Shown here: in pieces, positions 1 to 9,636 of the stretch
How the letters are laid out: each line of letters begins with the position of its first letter
Position numbering within the stretch: the stretch's first letter is position 1
Assembly: GCA_021773215.1 (NCBI GenBank)
Contig: JAJFKM010000065.1
Location: 1 to 44,121 of the forward strand
Direction of reading: 5' to 3'
From: Gammaproteobacteria bacterium
GTDB lineage: Bacteria; Pseudomonadota; Gammaproteobacteria; Eutrophobiales; Eutrophobiaceae
DNA: 44,121 bases
Position numbers and translations under genes: made by a program
The notes under the pieces: model-generated
Databases searched by the model: none
Seen by the model: the letters and a program-made list of their open reading frames with translations, nothing else
What the model was told of the DNA's origin: nothing

Positions 1-237
1 AAGGATGGTGATGCCGGCCCAATTTATGTTGATGCACATGAATGTGAGATCGTTGAGCAAACATGGCAGATGCTGGAAACCATGTTACCGAGGTTGCCGA
101 ATGTCAAAGCCGTTTGTTATGAGTGTGAAGGTGTAAACGAAAGTAGTGTGCTTGCAACATTAAAAAGAATACGAAAAATTGTCCGGGAAAAAAGTAGCTG
201 TGAAGCACTCGTTATGACTTTGGATAAAGAAGAATGA
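1..237 (+). CDS. DUF692/MNIO-type enzyme, C-terminal part (partial)
   Basis: The reading frame is open from base 1 and stops with TGA at 235-237, leaving 78 C-terminal residues; the start lies outside the window. The visible part contains GPIYVDAHECEIVEQ, then a helical stretch and VKAVCYECEGV, which resembles the end of the DUF692 TIM-barrel family (multinuclear non-heme iron oxidases such as MbnB). These enzymes modify cysteine or other residues of ribosomally made peptides and work with a small partner protein. The next gene, 10 bases downstream, looks like such a partner. The iron-binding residues would lie in the missing part, so the assignment rests on the tail and on context. A generic xylose-isomerase-like TIM barrel is the main alternative. 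Confidence 0.5.
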   Translation, partial: KDGDAGPIYVDAHECEIVEQTWQMLETMLPRLPNVKAVCYECEGVNESSVLATLKRIRKIVREKSSCEALVMTLDKEE

Positions 238-247
238 GTTTCCTAGC

Positions 248-1165
248 ATGAGTTTTCAGGAACAAGAACGCGCCTTATTTGATTTATTGTTCGATAGCAG
301 CGTACGCGAGAATTTCTGTAAAGATTCAATAGCTGCACTTCATCAATATGAATTAAATGAAGAGGAACGAAATGACTTCAATACCATTCGGGCAGATGCA
401 TTAGAACTGGATGCAAAAATTCGAGCAGATCTTTTGTTGTCTCATTTTTGTCGGTCCTTTCCCGTTAGCTTTAGCATCCTTTCCTCTGTTGATGGTGGGC
501 TAGATGTATTAAAGAGTTTGATTGATGTGCTAACGATGCGAACAGCGACCATAGAACGCGCGACATTATTTGGTCGGCGTATAGGCGAAAGTTTAAATGA
601 ATTTTCATTTAGTTCTGCGGATGAGCAAACAAAAGTCTCTGCGATATTAGAAGCGGAACTCGGTATGGTTTGGACCAGTGCAACTTTAAAACGCGAAGTG
701 TTAGAAAATGGCCAACTGCATAATAAATCAACACAGCTCGATCAAAGCTGGTCTAGTAAGAACATCAAACTAGCGCCGTATGTGTGTGCGGCAATGATTC
801 CTGAATCGTATGAAAAATTAAAACAATCATTTTGCCCGAATGCAGAATGCGATCTATGGCGTAGTTTGAACAAAAAACCGCTTGCCGCGTCAAGACGAAA
901 GAAACTATTAGAAAAAGACGATCCGAGATTATTTATCGCCCGTGCTCATGTTAGTCATATGTCGCAATGTGAACCGACGATTGACCAGAAAACAGCCGAG
1001 CTCAGCGAAGGCTTTGCTTCTCTATTCCAGCACGTTAATGGCACAGTCAGTGTTGACTATATCTTAGAGCAACTCAAACAAATTGGAGCTCAGGATCAAA
1101 TGCTGCAGAGTATAAAAGCAACATTTAAACAATTGCTGGAAAGCGACATGTTGGAGCAGGTATAG
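248..1165 (+). CDS. Probable MNIO partner protein (MbnC/HvfC-like)
   Basis: A 305-residue soluble protein without signal peptide or membrane segment. The N-terminal third (FQEQERALFDLLFD, then an aspartate/glutamate-rich helix and LELDAKIRADLLLSHFCRSFP) resembles the helical proteins encoded beside DUF692 oxidases, which bind the substrate peptide and present it to the enzyme. The C-terminal half (about residues 175-305) is helical and I do not recognise it. The gene starts 10 bases after the upstream DUF692-type gene, so the two are probably co-transcribed. No short precursor peptide gene is visible; if there is one it should lie left of the window. The family call is from remembered sequence style and is tentative. 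Confidence 0.5.
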   Translation: MSFQEQERALFDLLFDSSVRENFCKDSIAALHQYELNEEERNDFNTIRADALELDAKIRADLLLSHFCRSFPVSFSILSSVDGGLDVLKSLIDVLTMRTATIERATLFGRRIGESLNEFSFSSADEQTKVSAILEAELGMVWTSATLKREVLENGQLHNKSTQLDQSWSSKNIKLAPYVCAAMIPESYEKLKQSFCPNAECDLWRSLNKKPLAASRRKKLLEKDDPRLFIARAHVSHMSQCEPTIDQKTAELSEGFASLFQHVNGTVSVDYILEQLKQIGAQDQMLQSIKATFKQLLESDMLEQV

Positions 1166-1218
1166 CAATTCCTTGAAATTTAAAGAAATCACCCCATAAA
1201 CTAATTAACACGTTATCT

Positions 1219-1249
1219 TTGCTCTATCTCAGCCAATTTATGGCATAAT
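1219..1249 (+). promoter_or_regulatory. Possible promoter of yajC-secDF
   Basis: TTGCTC at 1219-1224 and CATAAT at 1244-1249, separated by 19 bases, form a weak sigma-70-like pair about 30 bases before yajC. The spacing is longer than optimal. It is the best candidate in the 114-base gap. Confidence 0.3.
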
Positions 1250-1279
1250 GCGCGCTTTTTAAACTCCGAGAACTTATTA

Positions 1280-1606
1280 ATGTTGGATTTCTTCGTCAGT
1301 AATGCATGGGCAGCGCCCGCACAACAGGAACCTGGTCTGGCCAGCTTTCTGCCGCTAATTATCTTATTTGCCGTTTTTTACTTTTTTCTTATACGTCCCC
1401 AGCTAAAACAGGCAAAACAGCACAAGGCGCTAGTTTCTGCTTTAGCCAAGGGTGATGAGATTGCCACAAATGGCGGCATACTCGGAAAAATAAAAGAGGT
1501 TGGTGATAACTTCCTTTTGGTCGAGATTGCAGAAGGTACAGATGTGAAGGTACAAAAACAGTCTGTCTCTGTCGTGATGCCTAAAGGCACGCTAAAAACC
1601 CTTTAA
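1280..1606 (+). CDS. yajC: Sec translocon accessory protein YajC
   Basis: A 108-residue inner-membrane protein with one N-terminal membrane segment (about residues 20-40, LPLIILFAVFYFFLIRPQ) followed by a small cytoplasmic domain with the typical GDEIATNGGILGKI stretch. YajC associates with SecDF and SecYEG. Length and order (yajC-secD-secF) match the family. In most gammaproteobacteria queA-tgt precede yajC; here a DUF692-type pair does, so the upstream neighbourhood is rearranged. Confidence 0.97.
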   Translation: MLDFFVSNAWAAPAQQEPGLASFLPLIILFAVFYFFLIRPQLKQAKQHKALVSALAKGDEIATNGGILGKIKEVGDNFLLVEIAEGTDVKVQKQSVSVVMPKGTLKTL

Positions 1607-1649
1607 GTTAAATTATTAAAAATACATTACTTTTAAGTAGGCTATTGTC

Positions 1650-3509
1650 ATGAATCGTTATTCTCCCTGGAAATACAGTTTTATTATTTTTTTGATTGGT
1701 TTGGGAGTCTTATTTGCTCTACCAAACCTGTATGACAAAGATCCCTCTCTGCAAATTTCTGCCTCTGGCGCATCTGAGATCAGTGAATTAACTGAATTTC
1801 AGGTTAGTACCGCGCTAGAAGAAGCTGGGATAGCGTTTAAGTCAATTAAGGTAGGACTGGAAAATCTGACTATTCGATTTGATGACACGGGGACTCAACT
1901 TAAAGCGAAGACTGTCGTAGAAAAATCATTAGGCAGAAACTACTCAGTTGCGCTCAATTTAGCTCCTGCAACACCTGACTGGTTAGCCAATTTTGGTGCA
2001 GAACCTATGTTCCTGGGTCTCGATCTACGCGGCGGTGTTCATTTCTTAATGCAAGTCGATATGGAAGCGGCAGTTTCCAAAGCGGAAGATCGCTATATGT
2101 CCGATTTGCGCAGCATATTGCGAGAGAAAAAAGTTCGTTATAAAACGATTACACGTTATAAAACCGGTGGTTTATTGGTTCGTTTTAAAGATGATGATGA
2201 ACGCAATAGTGGCCAGGCACTAATCGAGGATGAATTTCAGGAACTTGATGTCACAATTCTGGAAGCAGGTAGTGATGAATCGCAATTGGTTGCAAAGTTA
2301 AAAGATCAAGTCGTACTCGAAACGCAAAAGCTGGCCTTACAACAAAATATTACAACACTCAGGAAACGTGTAAATGAGTTGGGTGTCGCAGAACCGGTTA
2401 TTCAACAACAAGGCCTTAGTCGAGTCGTAGTCCAGCTTCCTGGAGTACAAGATACGGCAAAAGCAAAGAACATTTTGGGTGCTACCGCGACGCTTGAGTT
2501 CAGAATGGTCGATGAAGATCATGTCGCGCAAGATGCTGTGGATGGCCGTGTCCCAGCAGGTTCAAAACTTTATTACCAACGAGGTGGACAGCCTATCCTG
2601 TTGGAAAAACAAGTAATGCTCACGGGTGATTCAATTATTGATGCGGCATCAGGTATCGATGGTTTAAGTGGACAACCCAATGTGACCATTACCCTTGATG
2701 GTAAGGGTGCAAAACGAATGAGCGCTGCGACACGCGACAATGTGGGTAAACGACTCGCGGTTGTTTTCATTGAAAATAAGGTAGAGGTCGTTGAAGAAAA
2801 TGGCGAGCTTGTTGAAAAGAAAGAAATTATAGAAGAAGTTATTAATGCAGCCGTCATTCGCGAGCAACTTGGAAAGCGATTTCAAATTACCGGCCTTGAA
2901 TCAACAAAAGAAGCAAGAACACTTGCACTATTACTCCGTGCCGGCGCATTGGCAGCACCAATCTACATTATAGAAGAACGCACCGTCGGCCCTAGTCTGG
3001 GGCAGGATAATATTGATAAAGGTTTTAATTCAGTGCTAATAGGTTTTGCACTGGTGCTTGTGTTCATGGCTGTGTATTACAAGGTCTTTGGCCTTATTGC
3101 CAATGTCGCTCTTGCTTTAAACTTGGTCTTGATTGTTGCCTTGTTGTCTTTACTACAAGCTACGTTGACGCTACCAGGCATTGCCGGGATTGTATTGACG
3201 GTTGGTATGGCGGTTGATGCAAACGTGTTGATCTTTGAGCGTATTCGCGAAGAGGTTCGTAACGGTAATTCACCTCAAGCCAGTATTCACTCTGGATATG
3301 AAAAAGCATTCTCAACAATCGCGGATGCCAATATTACTACCTTGATTGCGGCATTAGTCTTGTTCAGCTTTGGTACTGGCCCGATTAAAGGCTTCGCTGT
3401 CACATTGTCATTGGGTATTTTGTCGTCAATGTTCACTGCCATCATGGTAACGCGCGGCTTAGTCAATTTAATCTATGGCGGACGACGCATAGAGAAATTG
3501 AAAATATAA
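1650..3509 (+). CDS. secD: Protein translocase subunit SecD
   Basis: A 619-residue inner-membrane protein that uses the proton motive force to pull secreted proteins through SecYEG on the periplasmic side. An N-terminal membrane segment (residues 9-26) precedes a large periplasmic region starting with the family signature FLGLDLRGGVHF. Five C-terminal membrane helices follow, with the VGMAVDANVLIFERIREE motif in the RND-like channel part. The length is typical (E. coli SecD has 615 residues). It lies 43 bases after yajC and 49 bases before secF, consistent with one operon. Confidence 0.98.
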   Translation: MNRYSPWKYSFIIFLIGLGVLFALPNLYDKDPSLQISASGASEISELTEFQVSTALEEAGIAFKSIKVGLENLTIRFDDTGTQLKAKTVVEKSLGRNYSVALNLAPATPDWLANFGAEPMFLGLDLRGGVHFLMQVDMEAAVSKAEDRYMSDLRSILREKKVRYKTITRYKTGGLLVRFKDDDERNSGQALIEDEFQELDVTILEAGSDESQLVAKLKDQVVLETQKLALQQNITTLRKRVNELGVAEPVIQQQGLSRVVVQLPGVQDTAKAKNILGATATLEFRMVDEDHVAQDAVDGRVPAGSKLYYQRGGQPILLEKQVMLTGDSIIDAASGIDGLSGQPNVTITLDGKGAKRMSAATRDNVGKRLAVVFIENKVEVVEENGELVEKKEIIEEVINAAVIREQLGKRFQITGLESTKEARTLALLLRAGALAAPIYIIEERTVGPSLGQDNIDKGFNSVLIGFALVLVFMAVYYKVFGLIANVALALNLVLIVALLSLLQATLTLPGIAGIVLTVGMAVDANVLIFERIREEVRNGNSPQASIHSGYEKAFSTIADANITTLIAALVLFSFGTGPIKGFAVTLSLGILSSMFTAIMVTRGLVNLIYGGRRIEKLKI

Positions 3510-3558
3510 TTTAAATAGTTATAACCAGAATCAGAACGTATCACTTAGAGAATTTATC

Positions 3559-4494
3559 ATGGAAATGCAAAAAACACGGTTTAATTTTGACTTTATGAGT
3601 AAACGGAAGGTTGGCTTAGTCGTTTCCAGTTTACTGATCATTATGTCTATTATTTCAATGTCTATGGAAGGTTTAACCTTTGGGATTGATTTTACCGGAG
3701 GCACATTGATTGAGGTTGGTTATTCAGAATCTGTTGATCTAGATAGCATTCGAACTTCTTTAAGTAATTCAGAATTTAAAGATGCCGTTATTCAGTACTT
3801 CGGTTCTGCTAACGATGTCTTAATTAGAATCCCACCGAGCGAAGGTTTAAACAACGCGGATATCAGTAATAAAATACTGGGCTTACTCACGGATGCCGGT
3901 GCAAACATAGAAATGCGTCGAATTGAGTTTGTTGGTCCACAAGTTGGTGAGGAATTAAAAGACGATGGTGGCTTAGCCATGATCTATGCGTTGATGGGTA
4001 TCTTTATTTATGTCGCACTACGTTTTCAGAGACGATTTGCTGTCGGTGCAATTGCCGCACTTGTGCATGATGTGTTGATTACATTGGGTATATTTTCAAT
4101 TACACATTTTGATTTTGATTTAACAGTACTCGCAGCAATACTCGCGGTCATTGGTTATTCCTTAAACGATACGATTGTTGTTTTTGATCGCGTTCGTGAA
4201 AATTTTCATAAAGTTCGCGAGGCAACACCTATAGAAATATTTAACGTCTCGCTAAATCAAACGTTGAGCAGAACTTTAGTGACTTCATTAACAACACTAT
4301 TTGTATTAGCAGCGTTGTTTATCTTTGGCGGTGAAATAATTCATAGCTTTGCGACTGCTCTGATTATTGGTGTATTAATCGGAACCTACTCGTCTATCTT
4401 TGTTGCCAGCCCTGTTACTCTAGCGTTAGGCATCACCAGAGAAGACTTGATGCCGGTGCAGAAGGAAGGCGCCGATCTGGATACCATGCCCTAA
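3559..4494 (+). CDS. secF: Protein translocase subunit SecF
   Basis: A 311-residue inner-membrane partner of SecD. It has an N-terminal membrane helix (residues 17-35), the periplasmic signature FGIDFTGGTLIEV, and five C-terminal helices with YSLNDTIVVFDRVRENF, the counterpart of the SecD channel motif. Length and order are as expected. The 167 bases after it hold no recognisable gene or strong terminator. Confidence 0.98.
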   Translation: MEMQKTRFNFDFMSKRKVGLVVSSLLIIMSIISMSMEGLTFGIDFTGGTLIEVGYSESVDLDSIRTSLSNSEFKDAVIQYFGSANDVLIRIPPSEGLNNADISNKILGLLTDAGANIEMRRIEFVGPQVGEELKDDGGLAMIYALMGIFIYVALRFQRRFAVGAIAALVHDVLITLGIFSITHFDFDLTVLAAILAVIGYSLNDTIVVFDRVRENFHKVREATPIEIFNVSLNQTLSRTLVTSLTTLFVLAALFIFGGEIIHSFATALIIGVLIGTYSSIFVASPVTLALGITREDLMPVQKEGADLDTMP

Positions 4495-4661
4495 ATAGCT
4501 ATTCACGAATGATCTTTTGTCCTCATGCTTCGTTAAAAATGTGCTCGAATACCCACAGGGTAGGATCTCTTCAATTATTAAATATAAACTCAGATTCTGC
4601 GCGCATTTTTGCCTTGCCTGAAAACAAAACCTCTATCCGTGAAAAGCTATTGACCTAAATA

Positions 4662-5807
4662 GTGTCTCAACCACTCTCCATTGTTGCTGACCGACAAATA
4701 CTTCTTGCTGAGGAGACGTTCTCAAAGTTTGGTAAGGTCGAGTTAGTCGATGGTCGTTCTATCGATGAAGCTACCGTCAAGAATGCCGATGTTTTATTAG
4801 TCAGGTCGGTGACACAGGTTGATGAACCTCTTTTAAAGAATTCCAAGGTTGGTTTTGTCGGCTCTGCCACAAGTGGCATTGACCATATTGATACCGACTA
4901 TCTCAAAAAATCCAATATCAGTTTTGTTCACGCTCCGGGCAGTAATGCCCGTTCTGTTGCCGAATATGTCTTGAGTAGTTTGTTGGCAACGGCTGAATTT
5001 AATAATTTCGATTTAACTAAAAAAACTGTGGGCATCATAGGCTGTGGTCAGGTGGGTTCACGGGTGAAGCGTTTTTTGGATTCACTAGGAGTGCAATGTT
5101 TTCTAAATGACCCTCCATTAGCAGACCAAGGTTCAGCGGAATCTTTTGTCGGACTTGAACAGGTTCTGGAAGCAGACATTATTACAATACACGTGCCGTT
5201 AACAACAGATGGTAAATATCCCTCTAGTAAATTAGTCGATAAATCATTTCTAGATGGCTTAAAAACGGATGTAGTACTGATTAACACGTCACGTGGAGAA
5301 GTGGTTGATGAAGCTGCATTATTAGCATTTAAAGAATCTAATTCAGAGGCTACATTGATCCTTGATGTCTGGTGCGATGAGCCAGGAATCAATATCAACC
5401 TATTACAACAGACCTTTATTGGAACACCGCATATTGCGGGATATAGTTATGATGGAAAACTTAAGGCAACGGCAATACTGGCCGACGCTTTGCTGGCAGA
5501 AGCCAAAAACATACCTGATATTGCACAAGTTTTAACTCCCGAACCAGTGACAGATACTATTGAGTATAATGATAATACTGCGGTTCAATTAGCAGTAATG
5601 CAGACATATGACGTCAGAAGTGATGCCATTGCGCTTAAAGAACTGATGGCTATGCCAAGCGGGTTACGTGGAGTATATTTTGATAGCTTAAGAAAGAACT
5701 ATCCAATAAGACGAGAATTTACAAACAGGCAAATTAATACAAAAAAATTGAATAATGAAATGAAACAATGCTTGTTAGAATTGGGATTTAAAACAGGGCC
5801 AGCATGA
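4662..5807 (+). CDS. pdxB: Erythronate-4-phosphate dehydrogenase PdxB
   Basis: A 381-residue NAD-dependent D-2-hydroxyacid dehydrogenase that oxidises 4-phosphoerythronate in the DXP-dependent pyridoxal phosphate pathway. Visible are the N-terminal LLVRSVTQVDEPLL region, the Rossmann motif VGIIGCGQVGSRV, the catalytic arginine in NTSRGEVVDE, the glutamate in LDVWCDEP and the histidine in GTPHIAGY. The C-terminal dimerisation part ending with YDVRSD and RKNYPIRREF separates PdxB from other family members. The start is GTG at 4662 with only a weak ribosome site. It overlaps purN by four bases (ATGA), so the two are translationally coupled. Confidence 0.95.
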   Translation: MSQPLSIVADRQILLAEETFSKFGKVELVDGRSIDEATVKNADVLLVRSVTQVDEPLLKNSKVGFVGSATSGIDHIDTDYLKKSNISFVHAPGSNARSVAEYVLSSLLATAEFNNFDLTKKTVGIIGCGQVGSRVKRFLDSLGVQCFLNDPPLADQGSAESFVGLEQVLEADIITIHVPLTTDGKYPSSKLVDKSFLDGLKTDVVLINTSRGEVVDEAALLAFKESNSEATLILDVWCDEPGININLLQQTFIGTPHIAGYSYDGKLKATAILADALLAEAKNIPDIAQVLTPEPVTDTIEYNDNTAVQLAVMQTYDVRSDAIALKELMAMPSGLRGVYFDSLRKNYPIRREFTNRQINTKKLNNEMKQCLLELGFKTGPA

Positions 5808-6406
5808 AGAAACTTGGCATTTTAGTTTCCGGGCGTGGTAGCAATATGATGGCGCTAGCGGATGCCTGTGAGCGCGGCGATTTATCAGGCAGTGTTGAGC
5901 TTGTGATCAGTAATAATAAGGATTCATTAGCACTGGCATCTGCTCAAGAAAGACATATTAAAACGGCTCATATAGGCTCAAGCACCTACCCTGATCCTGA
6001 TGGATTGGATCAGGCGATGACTGATGCATTAAACGAGCATAACATTGATCTTGTATTGCTAGCAGGGTTTATGAAGAAGATAGGTCCAAAAGTGCTATCA
6101 AGCTATAGAGGCAGGATCATAAATATCCATCCGTCCTTGTTACCAAAATTTGGTGGAAAGGGGATGTTTGGTATTAATGTTCATAGCGCTGTTCTTGCCG
6201 CTGGTGAGAAAGAGACGGGTGTAACTATCCATCTAGTTGATGGCGAATACGATGAAGGTGCAATTCTGGCGCAGCAAACGGTACCTATTGCCGCCGGCGA
6301 GACATCAGAGTCACTGGCAGCCAAGGTTTTAAAGGTCGAACATGTATTATTTGCAGAAACAATACAAAAAATAGTAGATGGCAGTATTATATTGCCTTCT
6401 GAATAA
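5804..6406 (+). CDS. purN: Phosphoribosylglycinamide formyltransferase PurN
   Basis: A 200-residue enzyme transferring a formyl group from 10-formyltetrahydrofolate to GAR in purine synthesis. It shows the phosphate loop [12 protein letters not shown], the catalytic asparagine and histidine in [12 protein letters not shown], and the aspartate in [10 protein letters not shown]. The loop after the catalytic motif reads [11 protein letters not shown] rather than the E. coli-like FPGLHTH form, so this is the other PurN subtype. E. coli purN usually sits with purM; here it is coupled to pdxB by a four-base overlap. Confidence 0.95.
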   Translation: MKKLGILVSGRGSNMMALADACERGDLSGSVELVISNNKDSLALASAQERHIKTAHIGSSTYPDPDGLDQAMTDALNEHNIDLVLLAGFMKKIGPKVLSSYRGRIINIHPSLLPKFGGKGMFGINVHSAVLAAGEKETGVTIHLVDGEYDEGAILAQQTVPIAAGETSESLAAKVLKVEHVLFAETIQKIVDGSIILPSE

Positions 6407-6426
6407 GGACAAGGGGAGATTTGAAT

Positions 6427-6810
6427 ATGCGTATGTTGCACACAATGTTGAGAATTGGGAATCTTGAAAAGTCGTTGCAGTTTTATCAAGATGTACTCGG
6501 AATGAAACTAATACGCAAGCATGACTACCCAGAGCATGAATTCTCATTAGCCTATCTTGGTTACGGTGATGAGTCTGAAACTACAGTCCTGGAATTAACT
6601 CATAATTGGGGAACAGAATCATATGATCTGGGTAACGCATACGGACATATTGCTATCGGTGTTGATGATGTTTATAAGACTTGCGACAAGATTAAAGAAT
6701 TGGGCGGTAATGTTGTTAGAGAGGCGGGCCCCATGCAAGGTGGAGACACGGTTATTGCCTTTGTTGAAGATCCTGATGGTTATAAGATAGAACTACTGGA
6801 AGATTTCTAA
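6427..6810 (+). CDS. gloA: Lactoylglutathione lyase (glyoxalase I)
   Basis: A 127-residue metal-dependent enzyme that converts the methylglyoxal-glutathione hemithioacetal to S-lactoylglutathione. With this start the ligands fall at H5 (MRMLHTMLR), E56 (VLELTHNW), H74 (YGHIAIGV) and E122 (GYKIELLED), as in E. coli GloA. A TTG at 6421 would add two residues, but ATG at 6427 has GGGGAG eight bases upstream and gives the family N terminus. It follows purN by 20 bases and may be co-transcribed with it. Confidence 0.96.
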   Translation: MRMLHTMLRIGNLEKSLQFYQDVLGMKLIRKHDYPEHEFSLAYLGYGDESETTVLELTHNWGTESYDLGNAYGHIAIGVDDVYKTCDKIKELGGNVVREAGPMQGGDTVIAFVEDPDGYKIELLEDF

Positions 6811-6902
6811 TTATAAAAATATAAGCTGAACTAATCGAGGGGTTGACCCAAGCTTAGTATCAGTAACCATTTATCCTAAAAATTAAAATAAACCCAACCA
6901 AC

Positions 6903-9377
6903 ATGATTACTCAAATTAAATCGGTATATTCATCTTTTATATTAAAACAACCCGTGTTGGTTTGTATCTTGATGGCAATATTACTTGGTTTTTTTGCCAT
7001 GCAAACAAAGGACTTCAAACTTGATGCATCGGCAGACTCCTTGTTGTTGGAAGATGATAAAGATCTAAAGTTATTTCGGGAAACATTAGAGCGTTATGCA
7101 ACCAAGGATTTTCTGTTCGTTACTTTTTCACCAAAGGAAGATCTTTTTTCCCAAACCTCATTGGATGCGATTACAAATATTCGTGATGAATTCAGATCTC
7201 TGGAGCCGGTTGATTCAGTCATTAGCTTAGTTGATGTGCCATTGGTCAGGCAGGTCGAGGGATCATTGTCCGATGTCGCTGACAACGTTCGGACTATAGA
7301 AGGTGGTGGTCTTGATATAGAAAAGGTTAAACAGGAATTACTTAATAGCCCTATCTATAGAGAATTAATAATTAGCGAAGACGGCCAAACAACTGCTATT
7401 CAGGTTAATTTGAAAGACAACCCTGAGTTTCGTGATTTACAGCGTGAGCGTAACCAGCTTTTGATTAAAGCTAATGCTGAAGGTCTTGATGGAACAGAAC
7501 AAACACGACTTGATGAAATACTAGTTGAATATACAGTACAGAAAAATGTTATCGATAAAGTTAATCACGACAATATTATTGATGTAAGAGAAATAATTTC
7601 AAAATATCAACAATATGGCACCCTGCATATGGGCGGTGTTACCATGATTACTGACGACATGATCACTTATATTAAAAATGATTTGATTGTCTTTGGTGTC
7701 GGCGTGTTTCTGTTTCTTGTTGGTATGCTGTCAATTATCTTTCGTAAACTCAGATGGGTAATGCTGCCTTTACTAAGTTGCTTTTATGCCGGTCTGCTTA
7801 TGATAGGACTGCTAAGTCTGGTCGGTTGGCATGTCACCGTCATCTCATCAAACTTTATTTCCTTGATGTTGATAATCACTATGTCAATGAACGTGCATTT
7901 GATCGTGCGTTATCGACAATTGTTCAATGATCATCCTGAGATGTCACAACATGAACTTGTGTTATCCATGGCGAGCAAGATGGTATGGCCTTGTTTGTAT
8001 ACTGCGTTGACTACCATTATGGCATTTAGCTCATTAGTGGTTAGTGGCATTAAACCGATTATAGATTTTGGCTGGATGATGACGATAGGTTTAAGCGTGA
8101 CTTTCCTGACATCATTTATTCTGTTCCCATCTATATTAGGCATGTTAGCAAAGGGAACAGAAAAAATAGGTTCGAAAGATGAATTTCAATTTACTTCCAA
8201 GCTTGCCAGCATGACTGAATTACACGGTAATAAAGTATTAATAATTACCGTTATTCTTGCTGTCGTTAGCACCTATGGTATTACCCGCCTTGAAGTAGAA
8301 AATAGTTTTATAAATTATTTTAGCGATAGTACTGAAATCTATAAGGGACTTCGTTTAATCGATGAAAAGATGGGCGGAACCACACCCATGGATATCATTA
8401 TTAATCTTGAAGATGCGCCGGAAGAAGATGATGACTCTTCTGAAGAGGGTGAGTTTGAAGATTTTGATGCCTTGTTTGGTGCCTTTACGGAAGGGCAGGA
8501 TGACATATGGTTTACTCCAGAACGAATAGATACGATCAAGCAGGTACATGATCATCTGGAGACTTTTCCTGCGATTGGTAAAGTCTTATCACTTGCGTCG
8601 ATCATTCGTGTAGGAGAAGAAATTAATGAAGGCGAGTTTGACGCGTTTGAATTAGCCATTGTTAGTAAAAATATGCCAGATGAGATTAAGGAAAGCATGA
8701 TTACGCCATATGTCTCTGAAGAGACTAATGAAGCACGTATCAGTATTCGCATATTGGATTCGTTAAAAGACTTGAGACGTAAAGAATTGTTGGAACAGAT
8801 AAAGACCGACTTGGTTGAAAAGATCGGGTTAGCTGAAGATAAGGTGCAAATCACAGGTATTCTCGTCCTCTACAATAATATGCTACAGAGCTTATTTAAG
8901 TCGCAAATATTAACCTTGGGCGTCGTCATGGCTGGCATTGCATTAATGTTGGTTATTCTGTTTCGTTCTGTGACTCTCGCCATTATTGGCATTATCCCCA
9001 ATATACTTGCTGCTGCGATTATTCTGGGCTTGATGGGTTTACTGAGAATTCCACTCGATATGATGACAATAACCATTGCAGCTATCACGATAGGTATTGC
9101 GGTTGATAACAGTATTCATTACATCTATCGATTCCGCGAAGAGCTACCCAAGACCGGTGATTACGTCAAAACAATGCATTACTGTCATGCGAACATTGGC
9201 AAGGCCGTTTTTTATACAGCGATTACTATTATTATTGGCTTCTCGATATTGGTACTTTCAAATTTCATACCGACGATCTATTTTGGACTATTGACGGCGC
9301 TGGCGATGTTTATTGCACTGTTCGCATGCTTGACACTATTACCAAAATTAATCTTGATATTAAAGCCATTTGATTAA
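6903..9377 (+). CDS. MMPL/RND-superfamily exporter (predicted lipid or hopanoid transporter)
   Basis: An 824-residue inner-membrane protein with the two-repeat RND layout: one N-terminal helix, a periplasmic domain, a bundle of helices near residues 255-420 (sterol-sensing-like), a second periplasmic domain and a second bundle near residues 670-820 with the TIGIAVDNSIHYIYRFR motif. The second periplasmic domain carries an acidic insert (EEDDDSSEEGEFEDF). This COG1033-type family includes HpnN, which moves hopanoids to the outer membrane. The next gene encodes an MlaC/HpnM-like periplasmic lipid carrier, supporting a role in lipid traffic; the actual substrate cannot be read from sequence. No good ribosome site precedes the ATG. 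Confidence 0.85.
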   Translation: MITQIKSVYSSFILKQPVLVCILMAILLGFFAMQTKDFKLDASADSLLLEDDKDLKLFRETLERYATKDFLFVTFSPKEDLFSQTSLDAITNIRDEFRSLEPVDSVISLVDVPLVRQVEGSLSDVADNVRTIEGGGLDIEKVKQELLNSPIYRELIISEDGQTTAIQVNLKDNPEFRDLQRERNQLLIKANAEGLDGTEQTRLDEILVEYTVQKNVIDKVNHDNIIDVREIISKYQQYGTLHMGGVTMITDDMITYIKNDLIVFGVGVFLFLVGMLSIIFRKLRWVMLPLLSCFYAGLLMIGLLSLVGWHVTVISSNFISLMLIITMSMNVHLIVRYRQLFNDHPEMSQHELVLSMASKMVWPCLYTALTTIMAFSSLVVSGIKPIIDFGWMMTIGLSVTFLTSFILFPSILGMLAKGTEKIGSKDEFQFTSKLASMTELHGNKVLIITVILAVVSTYGITRLEVENSFINYFSDSTEIYKGLRLIDEKMGGTTPMDIIINLEDAPEEDDDSSEEGEFEDFDALFGAFTEGQDDIWFTPERIDTIKQVHDHLETFPAIGKVLSLASIIRVGEEINEGEFDAFELAIVSKNMPDEIKESMITPYVSEETNEARISIRILDSLKDLRRKELLEQIKTDLVEKIGLAEDKVQITGILVLYNNMLQSLFKSQILTLGVVMAGIALMLVILFRSVTLAIIGIIPNILAAAIILGLMGLLRIPLDMMTITIAAITIGIAVDNSIHYIYRFREELPKTGDYVKTMHYCHANIGKAVFYTAITIIIGFSILVLSNFIPTIYFGLLTALAMFIALFACLTLLPKLILILKPFD

Positions 9378-9636
9378 AATATCATATTAAACAATATGTT
9401 ATAGATTTTTTGTAAAGTTGAATAATGAATTCATAAGCTTTTTGTGCTAATGCAGCCATAAATACATTGATTAGGAATAAGTACTATCTATCGATATATA
9501 TTGTTATTACAATAACCGCCTTCGAATGACCAAAGACTAATAATAAGTACTGCTGACGCGCAGATAAAAAACAGGTTGTTTGAACTATTAAGCCCGATGG
9601 TGGGTCGATTAATTATAAACTTTTAGAGGTATTACA

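Noticed and set aside
9378-9636. Gene or clear promoter before mlaC
   Set aside because: No plausible frame; TTGAAC at 9580 and TTATAA at 9613 are 27 bases apart, too far for a sigma-70 promoter.
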